64,000 nucleotides of DNA. Source: Streptomyces justiciae (lineage in GTDB: Bacteria; Actinomycetota; Actinomycetes; Streptomycetales; Streptomycetaceae). Below are positions 55,042 to 63,215 of the stretch, one piece after another (the stretch's first letter is position 1; every line of letters begins with the position of its first letter). Location: the NCBI RefSeq assembly GCF_015163075.1, contig NZ_JADDXU010000006.1, positions 124,001 to 188,000 on the forward strand, in the 5' to 3' direction. Both the position numbers and the translations under genes were made by a program. The notes below the pieces were generated by a model, which made no database searches, was not told the origin of the DNA, and worked only from the letters and a program-made list of their open reading frames with translations.

Positions 55042-56074
55042 GGACCTGAAGGGTCTCGTCGGCCTCCTTCATCATCCGCTCCACCAGTTCCGCGCACGAC
55101 GGCAGGTCGTCGATCACCCCGGCGACCTGCCCGGAGGCCATTACGCCGAGGTCCGTACGGCCGTCCACCATCGCCGACTTGAGCAGCATGGGCGTGTTGG
55201 CGGCGAGCAGCACCTGGCTCCAGGTGAGCTCCTTGCCGTGCTTCATGGCGAGGCCGTCGTGCAGCAGCTGGCGCCAGGTGAGCCCGGAGAGGGCGCGGAA
55301 GCCGGCCGCCCTGCGCAGCGCGTGCAGCAGTCGCCTCGAACGTCCGGACTTTTCGAGGGAGTTCACCAGGTCGGTGCGGAGCATGCGGTGCGGTAGCCCG
55401 TCCACCGCTCGGGTCACTGTCACGTCCCGTACGGTCGCCTGGAGATAGCGTGCCTTCACCGTGTCCGGCACCGTCGAGTCCGACGTCAGCAGGAACCGCG
55501 TGCCCATCGCCACGCCCGCCGCCCCGTACGCCAGCGCCGCGACCAGCCCGCGTCCGTCGAAGAAGCCGCCCGCCGCGACGACCGGGATGTCCACCGCGTC
55601 GACGACCTGGGGGAGCAGCACGGTCGTCGCCACGTCGCCGGTGTGCCCGCCGCCTTCGCCGCCCTGCACGAGCACCGCGTCCGCTCCCCATGCCGCGACC
55701 TTCTCGGCATGGCGGCGGGCCCCGACGGACGGGATGACCACGACGTCCGCCGCCTTGAGCCTGGCGATCAGGTCAGGGGAGGGGGCGAGGGCGAAGGAGG
55801 CGACCCGAACGCCCTCGTCGAGCATGATCGACACCCGCTCCCCGGCGTCCGCCGCGTCCGCCCGCAGATTCACGCCGAAAGGTGCGTCCGTACGGGACTT
55901 GACCTCCCGTACAGCGTCCCGCAGCTGGTCCAGCGTCATCGTCGCCGAGGCGAGGACGCCCAGCGCGCCCGCGTTCGCCGTGGCCGACACCAGGCGGGGG
56001 CCCGCGACCCAGCCCATGCCGGTCTGCACGATCGGGTGGCGGACCCCGACGAGCCGGGTGAGTGCCGTGTCCAT
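55025..56074 (-). CDS. ipdC: IpdC, nitronate-monooxygenase-fold flavoprotein
   Basis: 349 residues from ATG 56074, overlapping the ipdB stop by one base. The FMN barrel shows RHPIVQTGMGWVAGPRLVSATANAGALG, VQGGEGGGHTGDVATTVLLPQV and PVVAAGGFFDGRGLVAALAYGAAGVAMGTRFL. This is the nitronate monooxygenase (NPD) family; in steroid clusters the member is IpdC, needed to form the unsaturated HIC-CoA intermediate. The C-terminal extension of about 90 residues (KHGKELTWSQVLLAA) is shared with cluster members as I recall them. Confidence 0.9.
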   Translation of the reverse strand: MDTALTRLVGVRHPIVQTGMGWVAGPRLVSATANAGALGVLASATMTLDQLRDAVREVKSRTDAPFGVNLRADAADAGERVSIMLDEGVRVASFALAPSPDLIARLKAADVVVIPSVGARRHAEKVAAWGADAVLVQGGEGGGHTGDVATTVLLPQVVDAVDIPVVAAGGFFDGRGLVAALAYGAAGVAMGTRFLLTSDSTVPDTVKARYLQATVRDVTVTRAVDGLPHRMLRTDLVNSLEKSGRSRRLLHALRRAAGFRALSGLTWRQLLHDGLAMKHGKELTWSQVLLAANTPMLLKSAMVDGRTDLGVMASGQVAGVIDDLPSCAELVERMMKEADETLQVLRAAR

Positions 56075-56805
56075 CAGACGGCGACCTCCCTGGCGCGGGC
56101 GCCGGACGGGTCGAGGACCTCGCGGATCAACTTCAGTTCCTGAGCGGTCGGTTCGCGGGTGTACGGCACGTCGGAGGGGATGCTGAGCGCGAAGCCCGTC
56201 GCCTCCGTGACCTGCTCGACGGTCACCCCGGGGTGCAGCGAGGCCAGTCGCATCGAGTGGTCCGGCGTCGCGAAGTCGAAGACGCCGAGGTCGGAGACGA
56301 CCCGGGGGATGCGGTGGAAGCGGGCGCCCACAACGGGGTCGGACCCGGCGTGGTCGTACCCCACCCCGCACACCATGTCGACCTTCTCCACGAACACCCG
56401 CCGGGAGTGCTTCGGCACCCAGTAACTCGTCGGGTTGTTCAGTGTGTTGACGGGGGCTCCCCGCACGCCCAGCAGCTGCCGTTTCGGGCGCTCCCAGTCG
56501 CCGATGCAGGAGATGTTCTGGTTGCCGTACCGGTCGAGCTGGCTCGCCCCCATCATCACGTGCCGCCGCCCGCCGGTGACCAGGGCCAGATGCTGCCGGT
56601 ACGGCAACCAGCCCTCGACGGTGCCCTCGGCGTCCACGATCATCGCCTCGCCGTCGGTCAGCAGCAGGTCCGGTGCGAAGGTGAGGCGGGCCAGCCGGGC
56701 GGCCACGGAGGGGATCAGGCCCATGGGGCTGGCCAGGATCTCGCCCGCGTCGCGCCAGGCCTCGGCGCAGGCGATCACGCAGTACTCGGCGCGGGTCGCG
56801 GTCAT
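56074..56805 (-). CDS. ipdB: IpdB, beta subunit of ring-C hydrolase
   Basis: 243 residues. It has a class I CoA-transferase fold, with YCVIACAEAWRDAGEILASPMGLIPSVAARLA, LLLTDGEAMIVD and MMGASQLDRYGNQNISCIGD. In mycobacteria IpdA and IpdB together do not transfer CoA but hydrolyse ring C of COCHEA-CoA. It overlaps ipdA by four bases (ATGA), as expected for a heteromeric enzyme. The usual catalytic Glu of CoA-transferases is not obvious, which fits the hydrolase role. Confidence 0.9.
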   Translation of the reverse strand: MTATRAEYCVIACAEAWRDAGEILASPMGLIPSVAARLARLTFAPDLLLTDGEAMIVDAEGTVEGWLPYRQHLALVTGGRRHVMMGASQLDRYGNQNISCIGDWERPKRQLLGVRGAPVNTLNNPTSYWVPKHSRRVFVEKVDMVCGVGYDHAGSDPVVGARFHRIPRVVSDLGVFDFATPDHSMRLASLHPGVTVEQVTEATGFALSIPSDVPYTREPTAQELKLIREVLDPSGARAREVAV

Positions 56806-57608
56806 GTCGTCCTCCCGTCGAGGTACTGCGCGGCGAACTCCGGCCAGGGTGTGGTCGCGTACTCCCGCTGGGCCTCCTCGTCGCGGCCGTAGTCGGGGAC
56901 GCAGGATGTGAAGTGCGCGCCGCCCGGCGCCTCGACGACCCCCGTCACCACGTGCCGTTTGAGCAGCAAGGACTGGGGTGGCCCCTCCTTCGCGAACTCG
57001 ACCGTGTCGACGACCCGTTCACAGGAGACGTACGCGGCGTCGGCCGCCTCGCAGAACAGGTCGTCGAAGTACGGGTCCGGGCCCAGGTACTGCCCGTTGC
57101 CCTGCCGGTCGGCGCGGTTGACGTGGACCAGGGCCGCGTCGAGGCGCTGGGCGGGCACGGCGACGAACGTCTCGCCGTCGTCGTACGGCGAAGTCACCGT
57201 CCGCAGGCCGGGGTTGACCCGCATGACGTCCGAGCCGAGGCCGGCCCGCACTGGCAGAAACGGCAGTCGGTTGGCGGCCGCGTGCAGTCCCCACATGAAC
57301 ATCGCCTCGTCGATCTCGGTGAGTTCGAAGGCGCCGCGCTCGCGGGCGGCCCGGTAGTGGGGTTCGAGGGGGATGGAGTCGAGGGTGACGAAGGGGGCGA
57401 CCAGTTTGCGGAGGCGTCCGGCGGCGGCGAGCATGCCGACGTCCGGGCCGCCGTACGAGACGACGGTGAGATCGGTGATCTCGGTGCGGAGCAGTGCTCT
57501 CACCAGCTCCATCGGCTTGCGGCGGGAACCCCAGCCGCCGATGCCGAGGGTCATGCCGCTCTCCAGCCGGGAGACGGCCTCGGCGGCGGTCATGGTCTTG
57601 TCGGACAC
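56802..57608 (-). CDS. ipdA: IpdA, alpha subunit of ring-C hydrolase
   Basis: 268 residues from GTG 57608, immediately after the echA20 stop; an internal ATG (57593) is possible. The fold is CoA-transferase subunit A: MTLGIGGWGSRRKPMELVRALLR, LTVVSYGGPDVGMLAAAGRLRKLV, VHVNRADRQGNGQYLGPDPYFDDLFCEAA. It pairs with IpdB to open steroid ring C. It shares a minus-strand operon with echA20, ipdB and ipdC. Confidence 0.9.
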   Translation of the reverse strand: MSDKTMTAAEAVSRLESGMTLGIGGWGSRRKPMELVRALLRTEITDLTVVSYGGPDVGMLAAAGRLRKLVAPFVTLDSIPLEPHYRAARERGAFELTEIDEAMFMWGLHAAANRLPFLPVRAGLGSDVMRVNPGLRTVTSPYDDGETFVAVPAQRLDAALVHVNRADRQGNGQYLGPDPYFDDLFCEAADAAYVSCERVVDTVEFAKEGPPQSLLLKRHVVTGVVEAPGGAHFTSCVPDYGRDEEAQREYATTPWPEFAAQYLDGRTT

Positions 57609-58367
57609 CTAGGAATCACCCTTCCCGAACCTGCTCCGCACCCGGTCCGCGACCCCGCTCACGCTCGCCTCGAAGGTGAACCCCTGCTCGAAGCGGTAGC
57701 TGCGGCGGACGTCGACCGGGTCGATGCCGTTGATGGCGGCCTTGGCGAGGCGCAGCAGCTCCCCGTCCTTCGCGGCGATCTCCCGCGCCAACCCCAGGGC
57801 CGTGTCGAGCAGTTCCTCGCGTGGTACGACCGCCCACACCGAGCCGTGCGCGTGCAGCTCGGCCGCCGTGACGGTGCCCGAGGTGAAGTACAGGGCGCGC
57901 ATGAGGTGTTGGGGGACCAGCCGGGCCAAATGGGTGGCGGCGCCCAGGGCTCCCCGGTCCAGCTCGGGCAGCCCGAAGGTGGCGTCCTCGCTCGCCACGA
58001 TCACGTCCGCGTTCCCGACCAGCCCGATCCCGCCGCCCAGACAGAAGCCCTGCACGGCCGCGACCACCGGGACCTCGCACTCGTACACCGCCGAAAAGGC
58101 CTCGAAGCACCCGCGGTTGACCCCGACCAGCGCGTCCGCGCCCCGTGCCTGGAGCTCCTTGATGTCGACGCCCGCGTTGAACCCCCGCCCCTCAGCCGCC
58201 AGCACCACACAGCGCGTCCCCGGATCACGGCCGGCGGCGCGCACGGCGTCGGCCAGCGCGTACCAGCCGTCCACCGGAAGGGCGTTCACCGGCGGGAAGT
58301 CGACCGTGACGACGGAGATCCCGTTTCCGCGAATCCCTTTTTCCTCGGATGAGGTGGAGACACCCAT
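57609..58367 (-). CDS. echA20: EchA20, crotonase-fold ring-D hydrolase
   Basis: 252 residues. Crotonase motifs are VLAAEGRGFNAGVDIKEL (oxyanion hole) and VQGFCLGGGIGLVGNADVIVASEDATFGLPELDRGALG. In HIP catabolism EchA20 hydrolyses ring D of HIEC-CoA rather than hydrating an enoyl-CoA. It is the first gene of the echA20-ipdA-ipdB-ipdC operon, with a KstR2-like operator 22 bp upstream. The gene order matches mycobacteria (Rv3550-Rv3553) as I recall it. Confidence 0.88.
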   Translation of the reverse strand: MGVSTSSEEKGIRGNGISVVTVDFPPVNALPVDGWYALADAVRAAGRDPGTRCVVLAAEGRGFNAGVDIKELQARGADALVGVNRGCFEAFSAVYECEVPVVAAVQGFCLGGGIGLVGNADVIVASEDATFGLPELDRGALGAATHLARLVPQHLMRALYFTSGTVTAAELHAHGSVWAVVPREELLDTALGLAREIAAKDGELLRLAKAAINGIDPVDVRRSYRFEQGFTFEASVSGVADRVRSRFGKGDS

Positions 58368-58388
58368 GGAAGCATCAGCTACCTTTCC

Positions 58389-58402
58389 ACCAAACGTTTG
58401 TT
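58389..58402. promoter_or_regulatory. KstR2-like operator in the echA20/SDR divergent promoter
   Basis: ACCAAACGTTTGTT is a near-perfect palindrome between the divergent starts of echA20 and the SDR gene. Its reverse complement matches 52402-52415 at 12 of 14 positions, including the flanking CTAACAA. Confidence 0.75.
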
Positions 58403-58421
58403 AGGTGGAGGGTAGCGGCGA

Positions 58422-59162
58422 ATGGAGCTGAAGGGGAGGGTCGCCGTCGTCACGGGAGGAACCCGGGGCGTGGGCGCCGGGATCGCGCGCTCCTTCGCGG
58501 AGGCGGGCGCCGAAGTCGTCGTCTGCGCCCGCCGCCCGCCCGAAGTCCCGGTCAAGGGCGTGGAGTTCATGCCGCTCGACGTCCGTGACCATGACGCCGT
58601 GCACGCCTTCTTCGCCGCCCTGCCCCGCGTCGACGTGCTCGTCAACAACGCGGGCGGCGGCCCCTACCGGCTGCTCGCCGACGCGGACGCGGCACGGCAC
58701 GCGCGCGTGATCGAGCTCAACCTCCTTGCCCCGCTGACGGTTTCCCTCGCCGCGTACGGCCACCTCAAGCGCGCGCAGGGCTCCGTCGTCATGGTCGGCA
58801 GCGTCAGCGGCAGCCGCCCCTCGCCCGGATCGGCGGCGTACGGGGCGGCGAAGGCCGGGCTGGAGAACCTCGCCCGTTCGATGGCGGTGGAGTGGGCGCC
58901 GGACGTCCGGGTCAACACCCTGGTCGTTGGCATGGTCCGCACCGAACTCGCCCACCTGCACTACGGCGACGAGCAGGCGGTCGCCGCGGTCTCCCGCACG
59001 GTCCCGCTCGGGCGCCTGGCCGAGCCGTCCGACGTCGGCGCCGCGGCCGTGTTCCTCGCGTCGGACGCCGCCGCGTACATCAGCGGGGCCTCGCTGCTGG
59101 TGCACGGGGGCGGGGAGCGGCCGCTGTTCCTGGATGCCGCAACTGCCCACAGGGAAACGTGA
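58422..59162 (+). CDS. Short-chain dehydrogenase, Rv3549c-like
   Basis: 246 residues. NAD(P) loop VAVVTGGTRGVGAGIARSFA, structural motif VLVNNAGGG, and SVSGSRPSPGSAAYGAAKAG with catalytic Ser, Tyr and Lys. The gene divergent from echA20 in mycobacterial KstR2 clusters is also an SDR (Rv3549c), and this one is in the matching place. The exact reaction is not established. It is probably cotranscribed with the SDR 24 bp downstream. Confidence 0.85.
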   Translation: MELKGRVAVVTGGTRGVGAGIARSFAEAGAEVVVCARRPPEVPVKGVEFMPLDVRDHDAVHAFFAALPRVDVLVNNAGGGPYRLLADADAARHARVIELNLLAPLTVSLAAYGHLKRAQGSVVMVGSVSGSRPSPGSAAYGAAKAGLENLARSMAVEWAPDVRVNTLVVGMVRTELAHLHYGDEQAVAAVSRTVPLGRLAEPSDVGAAAVFLASDAAAYISGASLLVHGGGERPLFLDAATAHRET

Positions 59163-59186
59163 ACTGCTGCTACTGGGAGACGTGAG

Positions 59187-60092
59187 ATGAGTGGAATCTG
59201 CGAGGGCCGGGTCGTCGTCGTCACCGGGGCGGGACGGGGACTCGGCCGCGCCCACGCGCTGGCGTTCGCCGCTGAGGGGGCCCGGGTCGTGGTCAACGAC
59301 CTCGGTGTGGGCCTGGACGGCACGCCCGACCCCGACAGCCCGGCGGCCCAGGTCGTGGCGCAGATCCGCGCGGCGGGCGGCGAGGCGGTGGCGCACGGCG
59401 GCGACATCGCGACGACCGAAGGCGCGCGGAGTCTGATCGCGACCGCCGTGGAGACGTACGGCCGCCTCGACACCCTCGTCAACAACGCCGGTTTCCTGCG
59501 CGACCGGATGCTGTTGAACCTCGACGAGGACGACTGGGACGCGGTGCTGCGGGTCCACCTGAAGGGCCACTTCCTCCCGCTGAAGCACGCGGCGGCGCAC
59601 TGGAGGAGCGAGGCGAAGGCAGGCCGTACGCCGGTGGCCCGGATCGTCAACACCAGTAGCGGGGCCGGGCTGTTGGGCTCGCTGGGACAGGGCAACTACA
59701 GCGCCGCCAAGGCCGGGATCGTCGGGCTGACGCTGGTCGCCGCCGCCGAACTCGCCCGCTACGGCGTCCAGGTCAACGCGATCGCGCCCGCGGCCCGGAC
59801 CCGGATGACGGAACGGACCTTCGCCGACACGATGGCGGCGCCCACGGCCGGGTTCGACGCGATGGCCCCCGAGAACGTCTCGCCGCTCGTGGTCTGGCTG
59901 GGCTCGGCGGCCAGCGAGGGCGTCACCGGGCGGGTCTTCGAGACGGAGGGCGGCCGGGTCACGGTCATGGAGGGCTGGCGTCCCGGTCCGAGCGCCGACA
60001 AGGGCGCCCGCTGGGCTCCGGACGAAGTCGGGGACACCGTACGGAAGTTGCTGGCGGGAGCCGAGCCGCCGGGGGCGGTCTACGGGGCGTAG
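59187..60092 (+). CDS. Short-chain dehydrogenase, Rv3548c-like
   Basis: 301 residues, longer than the SDR at 58422. NAD(P) loop VVVVTGAGRGLGRAHALAFAAEGARVVVNDLG, structural VNNAGFLRDRM, and NTSSGAGLLGSLGQGNYSAAKAGIVG with the catalytic residues. The NDLGVGLDGTPDPDSPAAQVV segment is typical of peroxisomal multifunctional-enzyme-type hydroxyacyl-CoA dehydrogenases. This agrees with a beta-oxidation-like step in steroid side-chain or ring catabolism. It resembles Rv3548c in position and length. Confidence 0.85.
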   Translation: MSGICEGRVVVVTGAGRGLGRAHALAFAAEGARVVVNDLGVGLDGTPDPDSPAAQVVAQIRAAGGEAVAHGGDIATTEGARSLIATAVETYGRLDTLVNNAGFLRDRMLLNLDEDDWDAVLRVHLKGHFLPLKHAAAHWRSEAKAGRTPVARIVNTSSGAGLLGSLGQGNYSAAKAGIVGLTLVAAAELARYGVQVNAIAPAARTRMTERTFADTMAAPTAGFDAMAPENVSPLVVWLGSAASEGVTGRVFETEGGRVTVMEGWRPGPSADKGARWAPDEVGDTVRKLLAGAEPPGAVYGA

Positions 60093-60127
60093 GAACGCCT
60101 AGGCCGGTCCACGAGGCGTAGGAGTTC

Positions 60128-60643
60128 CTACTCGGCGAGACGGGCCGCCGCCTCGCGCTGGTGCTCCGTCATCACCTCCAGGAACCGGATCACGGTCTCC
60201 AACTCCTCCGTGGTGAACACCTCGCACCTCTTGGTGACCTCACGCGCGTAGTCCTCGAAGAACCCGAAGAGCTCCGCGATCTTCTCGCGGTTCAGCTCGA
60301 CGAGCACCCGGCGCTTGTCCGTGGGGTGCTTGATCCGGCGCACCAGCTCCTTGGCCTCCAGTCTGTCGAGCAGGCCGGTGACGGACGCGGGGGCCAGGCG
60401 GGTCAGCTCGGCCAGCTGCTTCGCGGTGAGGGGGCCGTGCCGTTCCAGGAAGTCGAGGGCCTTCGTCTCCGTGGGGTTCAGGCCCTGCCGGGCGGCGACC
60501 GCGGTGTGGAACATCACCGTCGCCCCGCTGTTCTCCCGGCCGGCCGCGAACAGGCGCAGCAGGGTGTCGGCGCGTCGCTTGTCGTCAGTGGGGACGGCCC
60601 CTTCGAGGTTCGGGACGGGGCCGCTCGCCGTGTCGCTGCTCAT
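60128..60643 (-). CDS. MarR-family transcriptional regulator
   Basis: 171 residues. The winged helix is NPTETKALDFLERHGPLTAKQLAELTRLAPASVTGLLDRLEAKELVRRIKHPTDKRRVLVEL, with the usual DxRR wing motif. The C-terminal helices dimerise. It is divergent from a DHA2 exporter, with two palindromic operators between them, so it most likely represses both until a ligand binds. Confidence 0.92.
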   Translation of the reverse strand: MSSDTASGPVPNLEGAVPTDDKRRADTLLRLFAAGRENSGATVMFHTAVAARQGLNPTETKALDFLERHGPLTAKQLAELTRLAPASVTGLLDRLEAKELVRRIKHPTDKRRVLVELNREKIAELFGFFEDYAREVTKRCEVFTTEELETVIRFLEVMTEHQREAAARLAE

Positions 60644-60663
60644 GAAGCCAGGCTAGCAAAAAT

Positions 60664-60681
60664 TTCGTTCGGTCGAACTAA
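60664..60681. promoter_or_regulatory. MarR-type operator 1
   Basis: TTCGTTCGGTCGAACTAA is an 18-bp palindrome with one mismatched pair, 21 bp upstream of the MarR start codon. Confidence 0.75.
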
Positions 60682-60714
60682 CTACTTGCGATCAGGGTGG
60701 TGTCGGTGCAAGTC

Positions 60715-60734
60715 TTTCGTTAGGCCGAACGAAA
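60715..60734. promoter_or_regulatory. MarR-type operator 2
   Basis: TTTCGTTAGGCCGAACGAAA is a 20-bp palindrome with 7-bp perfect outer arms, 40 bp upstream of the exporter ATG. It shares the TTCGTT...GAACGAA core with operator 1, about 52 bp away centre to centre. Confidence 0.78.
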
Positions 60735-60773
60735 TAAATCCCGATGGTCGCCGAGTAGACAGGGGAGCCAGCC

Positions 60774-62219
60774 ATGACGACCACGTCCGTCACCACCGCA
60801 CCACCCGCCACCGCCGAGCCGCCGCACCCCCGCCGCTGGGCCGCTGCGACGGTCATGATGATCGCCGCCCTGATGGATCTGCTCGACGTGACGATCGTGA
60901 ACGTCGCGATCCCGTCCATCGGCCGCGACCTGCACGCCACACCCACCGACCTGCAATGGCTGATCTCCGCCTACCTGCTCGGCTTCGCGGCCACGCTGAT
61001 CGTCTCCGGCCACCTGGGGGACCGCTTCGGCCGCCGCGGCCTCTTCCTCGCCGGCACCGCCGGGTTCGGGCTCGCCAGTCTCGGCTGCGGGATCGCCCAG
61101 ACGCCCGGGCAGCTGATCGCCGCGCGAGCCGTGCAGGGGGTGATGGCAGCCGTGCTGATGCCGCAGGTGCTCGGCTCGTTCCGGACGCTGTTCCACGGCA
61201 AGGAACGCGGCGCCGCCTTCGGGATGTACGGCGCGGTGGCCGGGTTCGCCTCGGCGGTCGGGCTGCTGGTGGGCGGGCTGCTGACCGACGCCGACCTGTT
61301 CGGGCTCGGCTGGCGGTCGGTGTTCCTGGTGAACGTGCCGATCGCGATCGCGACGCTCGTGGCGGGCCTGCTGCTGGTGCCGTCGACCAAGGAGCGGTCG
61401 GCCGGGCGGCCCGACGTGCTGGGCAGCGTCGTGCTGGCGGGCGGGCTCGTCGCCATCGCGCTGCCGCTCGTGCAGGGGCGTGAGAACGGCTGGCCGCTGT
61501 GGGGCTGGCTGTGTCTGGCCGCAGGGGTCTGCGCGGTCGTCGGGCTCGCCGTGTTCGAGGCGCGTAGGCGCCGCGCGGGGACGACACCGCTGCTGCCGGG
61601 ACGCGCGTTCCGCTCACCCGCCTTCTCCGTGGGCGTCGTGGTCCAACTGGTCTGCTCGGTCGGGATGCAGGGCTTCTTCCTGGTCTTCATCGTCTGGCTC
61701 CAGGGCGGCCAGGGCTACTCGCCTCTCCAGGCCGGTCTCGTCGCCGTCGCCTACTCGGCCGGGGCGTTCCTCACCGCGCCCGCCGCCGACGCGCTCGCCA
61801 CGAAGTACGGGCGCTGGGTCCTCGGCGCCGGAGCGCTGCTGATGGCGGGCGGCTTCGGCTGGGTGTGGGCGGCGGTCACCGGCGCGGCCGACACCCACAC
61901 CGGGGCGTGGCCGCTGGTGCCGGGCCTGGTCGTCTCGGGCGCCGGGCTCGGTTTCCTCGTCGTACCGCTGGTGAACGTGGTGCTCTCCGCGGTGCCGGGC
62001 GAGCTGGCCGGCGGAGCGTCCGGCATCCTCTCCACCGCCCAGCAGTTCGGCGGCGCACTCGGCGCGGCGATCATCGGCACGGTGTTCTTCGCCCACGCCG
62101 ACGACGGCCTCACCCACGCGCTCACCACGGCGATGCCCTGGGTGACCGGCGGATTCGTGGCCTGCGCGCTGCTGTGCGCGGCGCTGCCGCGGCGGGCGGT
62201 CAGCGGATACGAGGGGTAG
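60774..62219 (+). CDS. DHA2-family (EmrB/QacA) drug exporter
   Basis: 481 residues with 14 membrane helices, the DHA2 branch of MFS proton antiporters. Motif A is in GHLGDRFGRRGLFLAGTAGFG, with QWLISAYLLGFAATLIVSGHL and helix 1 MIAALMDLLDVTIVNVAIPSIGRDL (motif D1). The C-terminal half shows FLVFIVWLQGGQGYSPLQAGLVA. It is controlled by the adjacent MarR protein, so the substrate is probably a toxic aromatic or antibiotic. A strong hairpin follows. Confidence 0.93.
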   Translation: MTTTSVTTAPPATAEPPHPRRWAAATVMMIAALMDLLDVTIVNVAIPSIGRDLHATPTDLQWLISAYLLGFAATLIVSGHLGDRFGRRGLFLAGTAGFGLASLGCGIAQTPGQLIAARAVQGVMAAVLMPQVLGSFRTLFHGKERGAAFGMYGAVAGFASAVGLLVGGLLTDADLFGLGWRSVFLVNVPIAIATLVAGLLLVPSTKERSAGRPDVLGSVVLAGGLVAIALPLVQGRENGWPLWGWLCLAAGVCAVVGLAVFEARRRRAGTTPLLPGRAFRSPAFSVGVVVQLVCSVGMQGFFLVFIVWLQGGQGYSPLQAGLVAVAYSAGAFLTAPAADALATKYGRWVLGAGALLMAGGFGWVWAAVTGAADTHTGAWPLVPGLVVSGAGLGFLVVPLVNVVLSAVPGELAGGASGILSTAQQFGGALGAAIIGTVFFAHADDGLTHALTTAMPWVTGGFVACALLCAALPRRAVSGYEG

Positions 62220-62234
62220 TGAGCGACATCAGGA

Positions 62235-62264
62235 AGTCCCCGGGGTGAGCCACCCCCGGGGACT
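62235..62264. terminator. Terminator after the DHA2 exporter
   Basis: AGTCCCCGGGG and CCCCGGGGACT form a perfect 11-bp stem with an 8-nt loop, between the exporter and the convergent metallopeptidase gene. Confidence 0.8.
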
Positions 62265-62288
62265 CCTACGCGTCGCACGCCAATACGG

Positions 62289-63176
62289 TCACGTGTCGCA
62301 CTCCAGCACCGTCCGGCACACCCCGCACCGCGCCCGCATCCGCCCCCGTACCGGCACCCGGATCTTCTGATGGCAGGTCGGGCAGGGAAAGGACACCCGC
62401 AGCTGGCCGCCCCCGTCCGGACTGAACGCGTACGGCACCCCGGCCGGCGCGGCCGCCGCGTGCTTCCGCTCCCGCGCGTAACGCCGCCGGCCCGCCCACC
62501 CCGCCGCGGTCAACGGCGGCTGCTGCTCGTCCTCCCGCGCCCGCGCCATGCCCTTCACGTACGCGGTGTAGCCCTGCGGGCTGGTGAACCACACCGAGGG
62601 GTCCTCCCCGAACACCAGCGACCGCTTGGCGAGGACGTACCCGAACTCCTCCGGCGTCAGATACCCCAGCTTCTGCGAGGACGCGGAGTCCTCCCGGTAC
62701 GCGTCCAGCAGCAGCCACCCGGCACCCAGATAGGTCGCCGCCGTGTCCGTGAGGATCTCGTTGTCCCGGGTCCCCGGGAAGGACAGCCCGAGGCGGTGCA
62801 GATACACATGCATCACCTCGTGCGCCAGCGCCGCCCCGATGTCCCGCCGATGCGTCCGGAACCGGTCGTTGAGTTCGACGAAGTACTCGGGCCCGGCGGC
62901 GAGTTCGACGTTCGCCGCATGCGTCATCTCACGGAACCCGACGATCATCCGCGCGTCGGGCAGCCGGTAGTGCCGCACCATCTCGCGCGCCACCCGCTGC
63001 GCCCCCAGATGGAGATCGTCGGTGTCGCAGAACGCCACGTCGGCCGGGGCCACACTGGTCGCGAACGTCTGGACGGTGTCGTACGACAGCCGTTTCCACA
63101 GCGCGGTGATCGCGGCCCGCACCGTCTCCAGATGCGGATACCCGTGCTCGACCGGTCCGTCGTTCGCCACGCCCAT
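62289..63176 (-). CDS. Putative zinc metallopeptidase with C-terminal zinc ribbon
   Basis: 295 residues from ATG 63176; an in-frame GTG at 63206 would add ten. The centre has HEVMH in GAALAHEVMHVYLHRLGLSFPG, followed about 20 residues on by NEILTDTAATYLG, a possible third zinc ligand. The C-terminus is a zinc ribbon with four Cys (FPCPTCHQKIRVPVRG and ARCGVCRTVLEC). No signal peptide or transmembrane helix is seen, so it is probably cytoplasmic. I do not recognise a named family. It could be a housekeeping peptidase or a nucleic-acid-linked one. Confidence 0.7.
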   Translation of the reverse strand: MGVANDGPVEHGYPHLETVRAAITALWKRLSYDTVQTFATSVAPADVAFCDTDDLHLGAQRVAREMVRHYRLPDARMIVGFREMTHAANVELAAGPEYFVELNDRFRTHRRDIGAALAHEVMHVYLHRLGLSFPGTRDNEILTDTAATYLGAGWLLLDAYREDSASSQKLGYLTPEEFGYVLAKRSLVFGEDPSVWFTSPQGYTAYVKGMARAREDEQQPPLTAAGWAGRRRYARERKHAAAAPAGVPYAFSPDGGGQLRVSFPCPTCHQKIRVPVRGRMRARCGVCRTVLECDT

Positions 63177-63215
63177 ACCCCCAAGACGCCGAGAACCCGT
63201 TTCCACTCTACGAGG

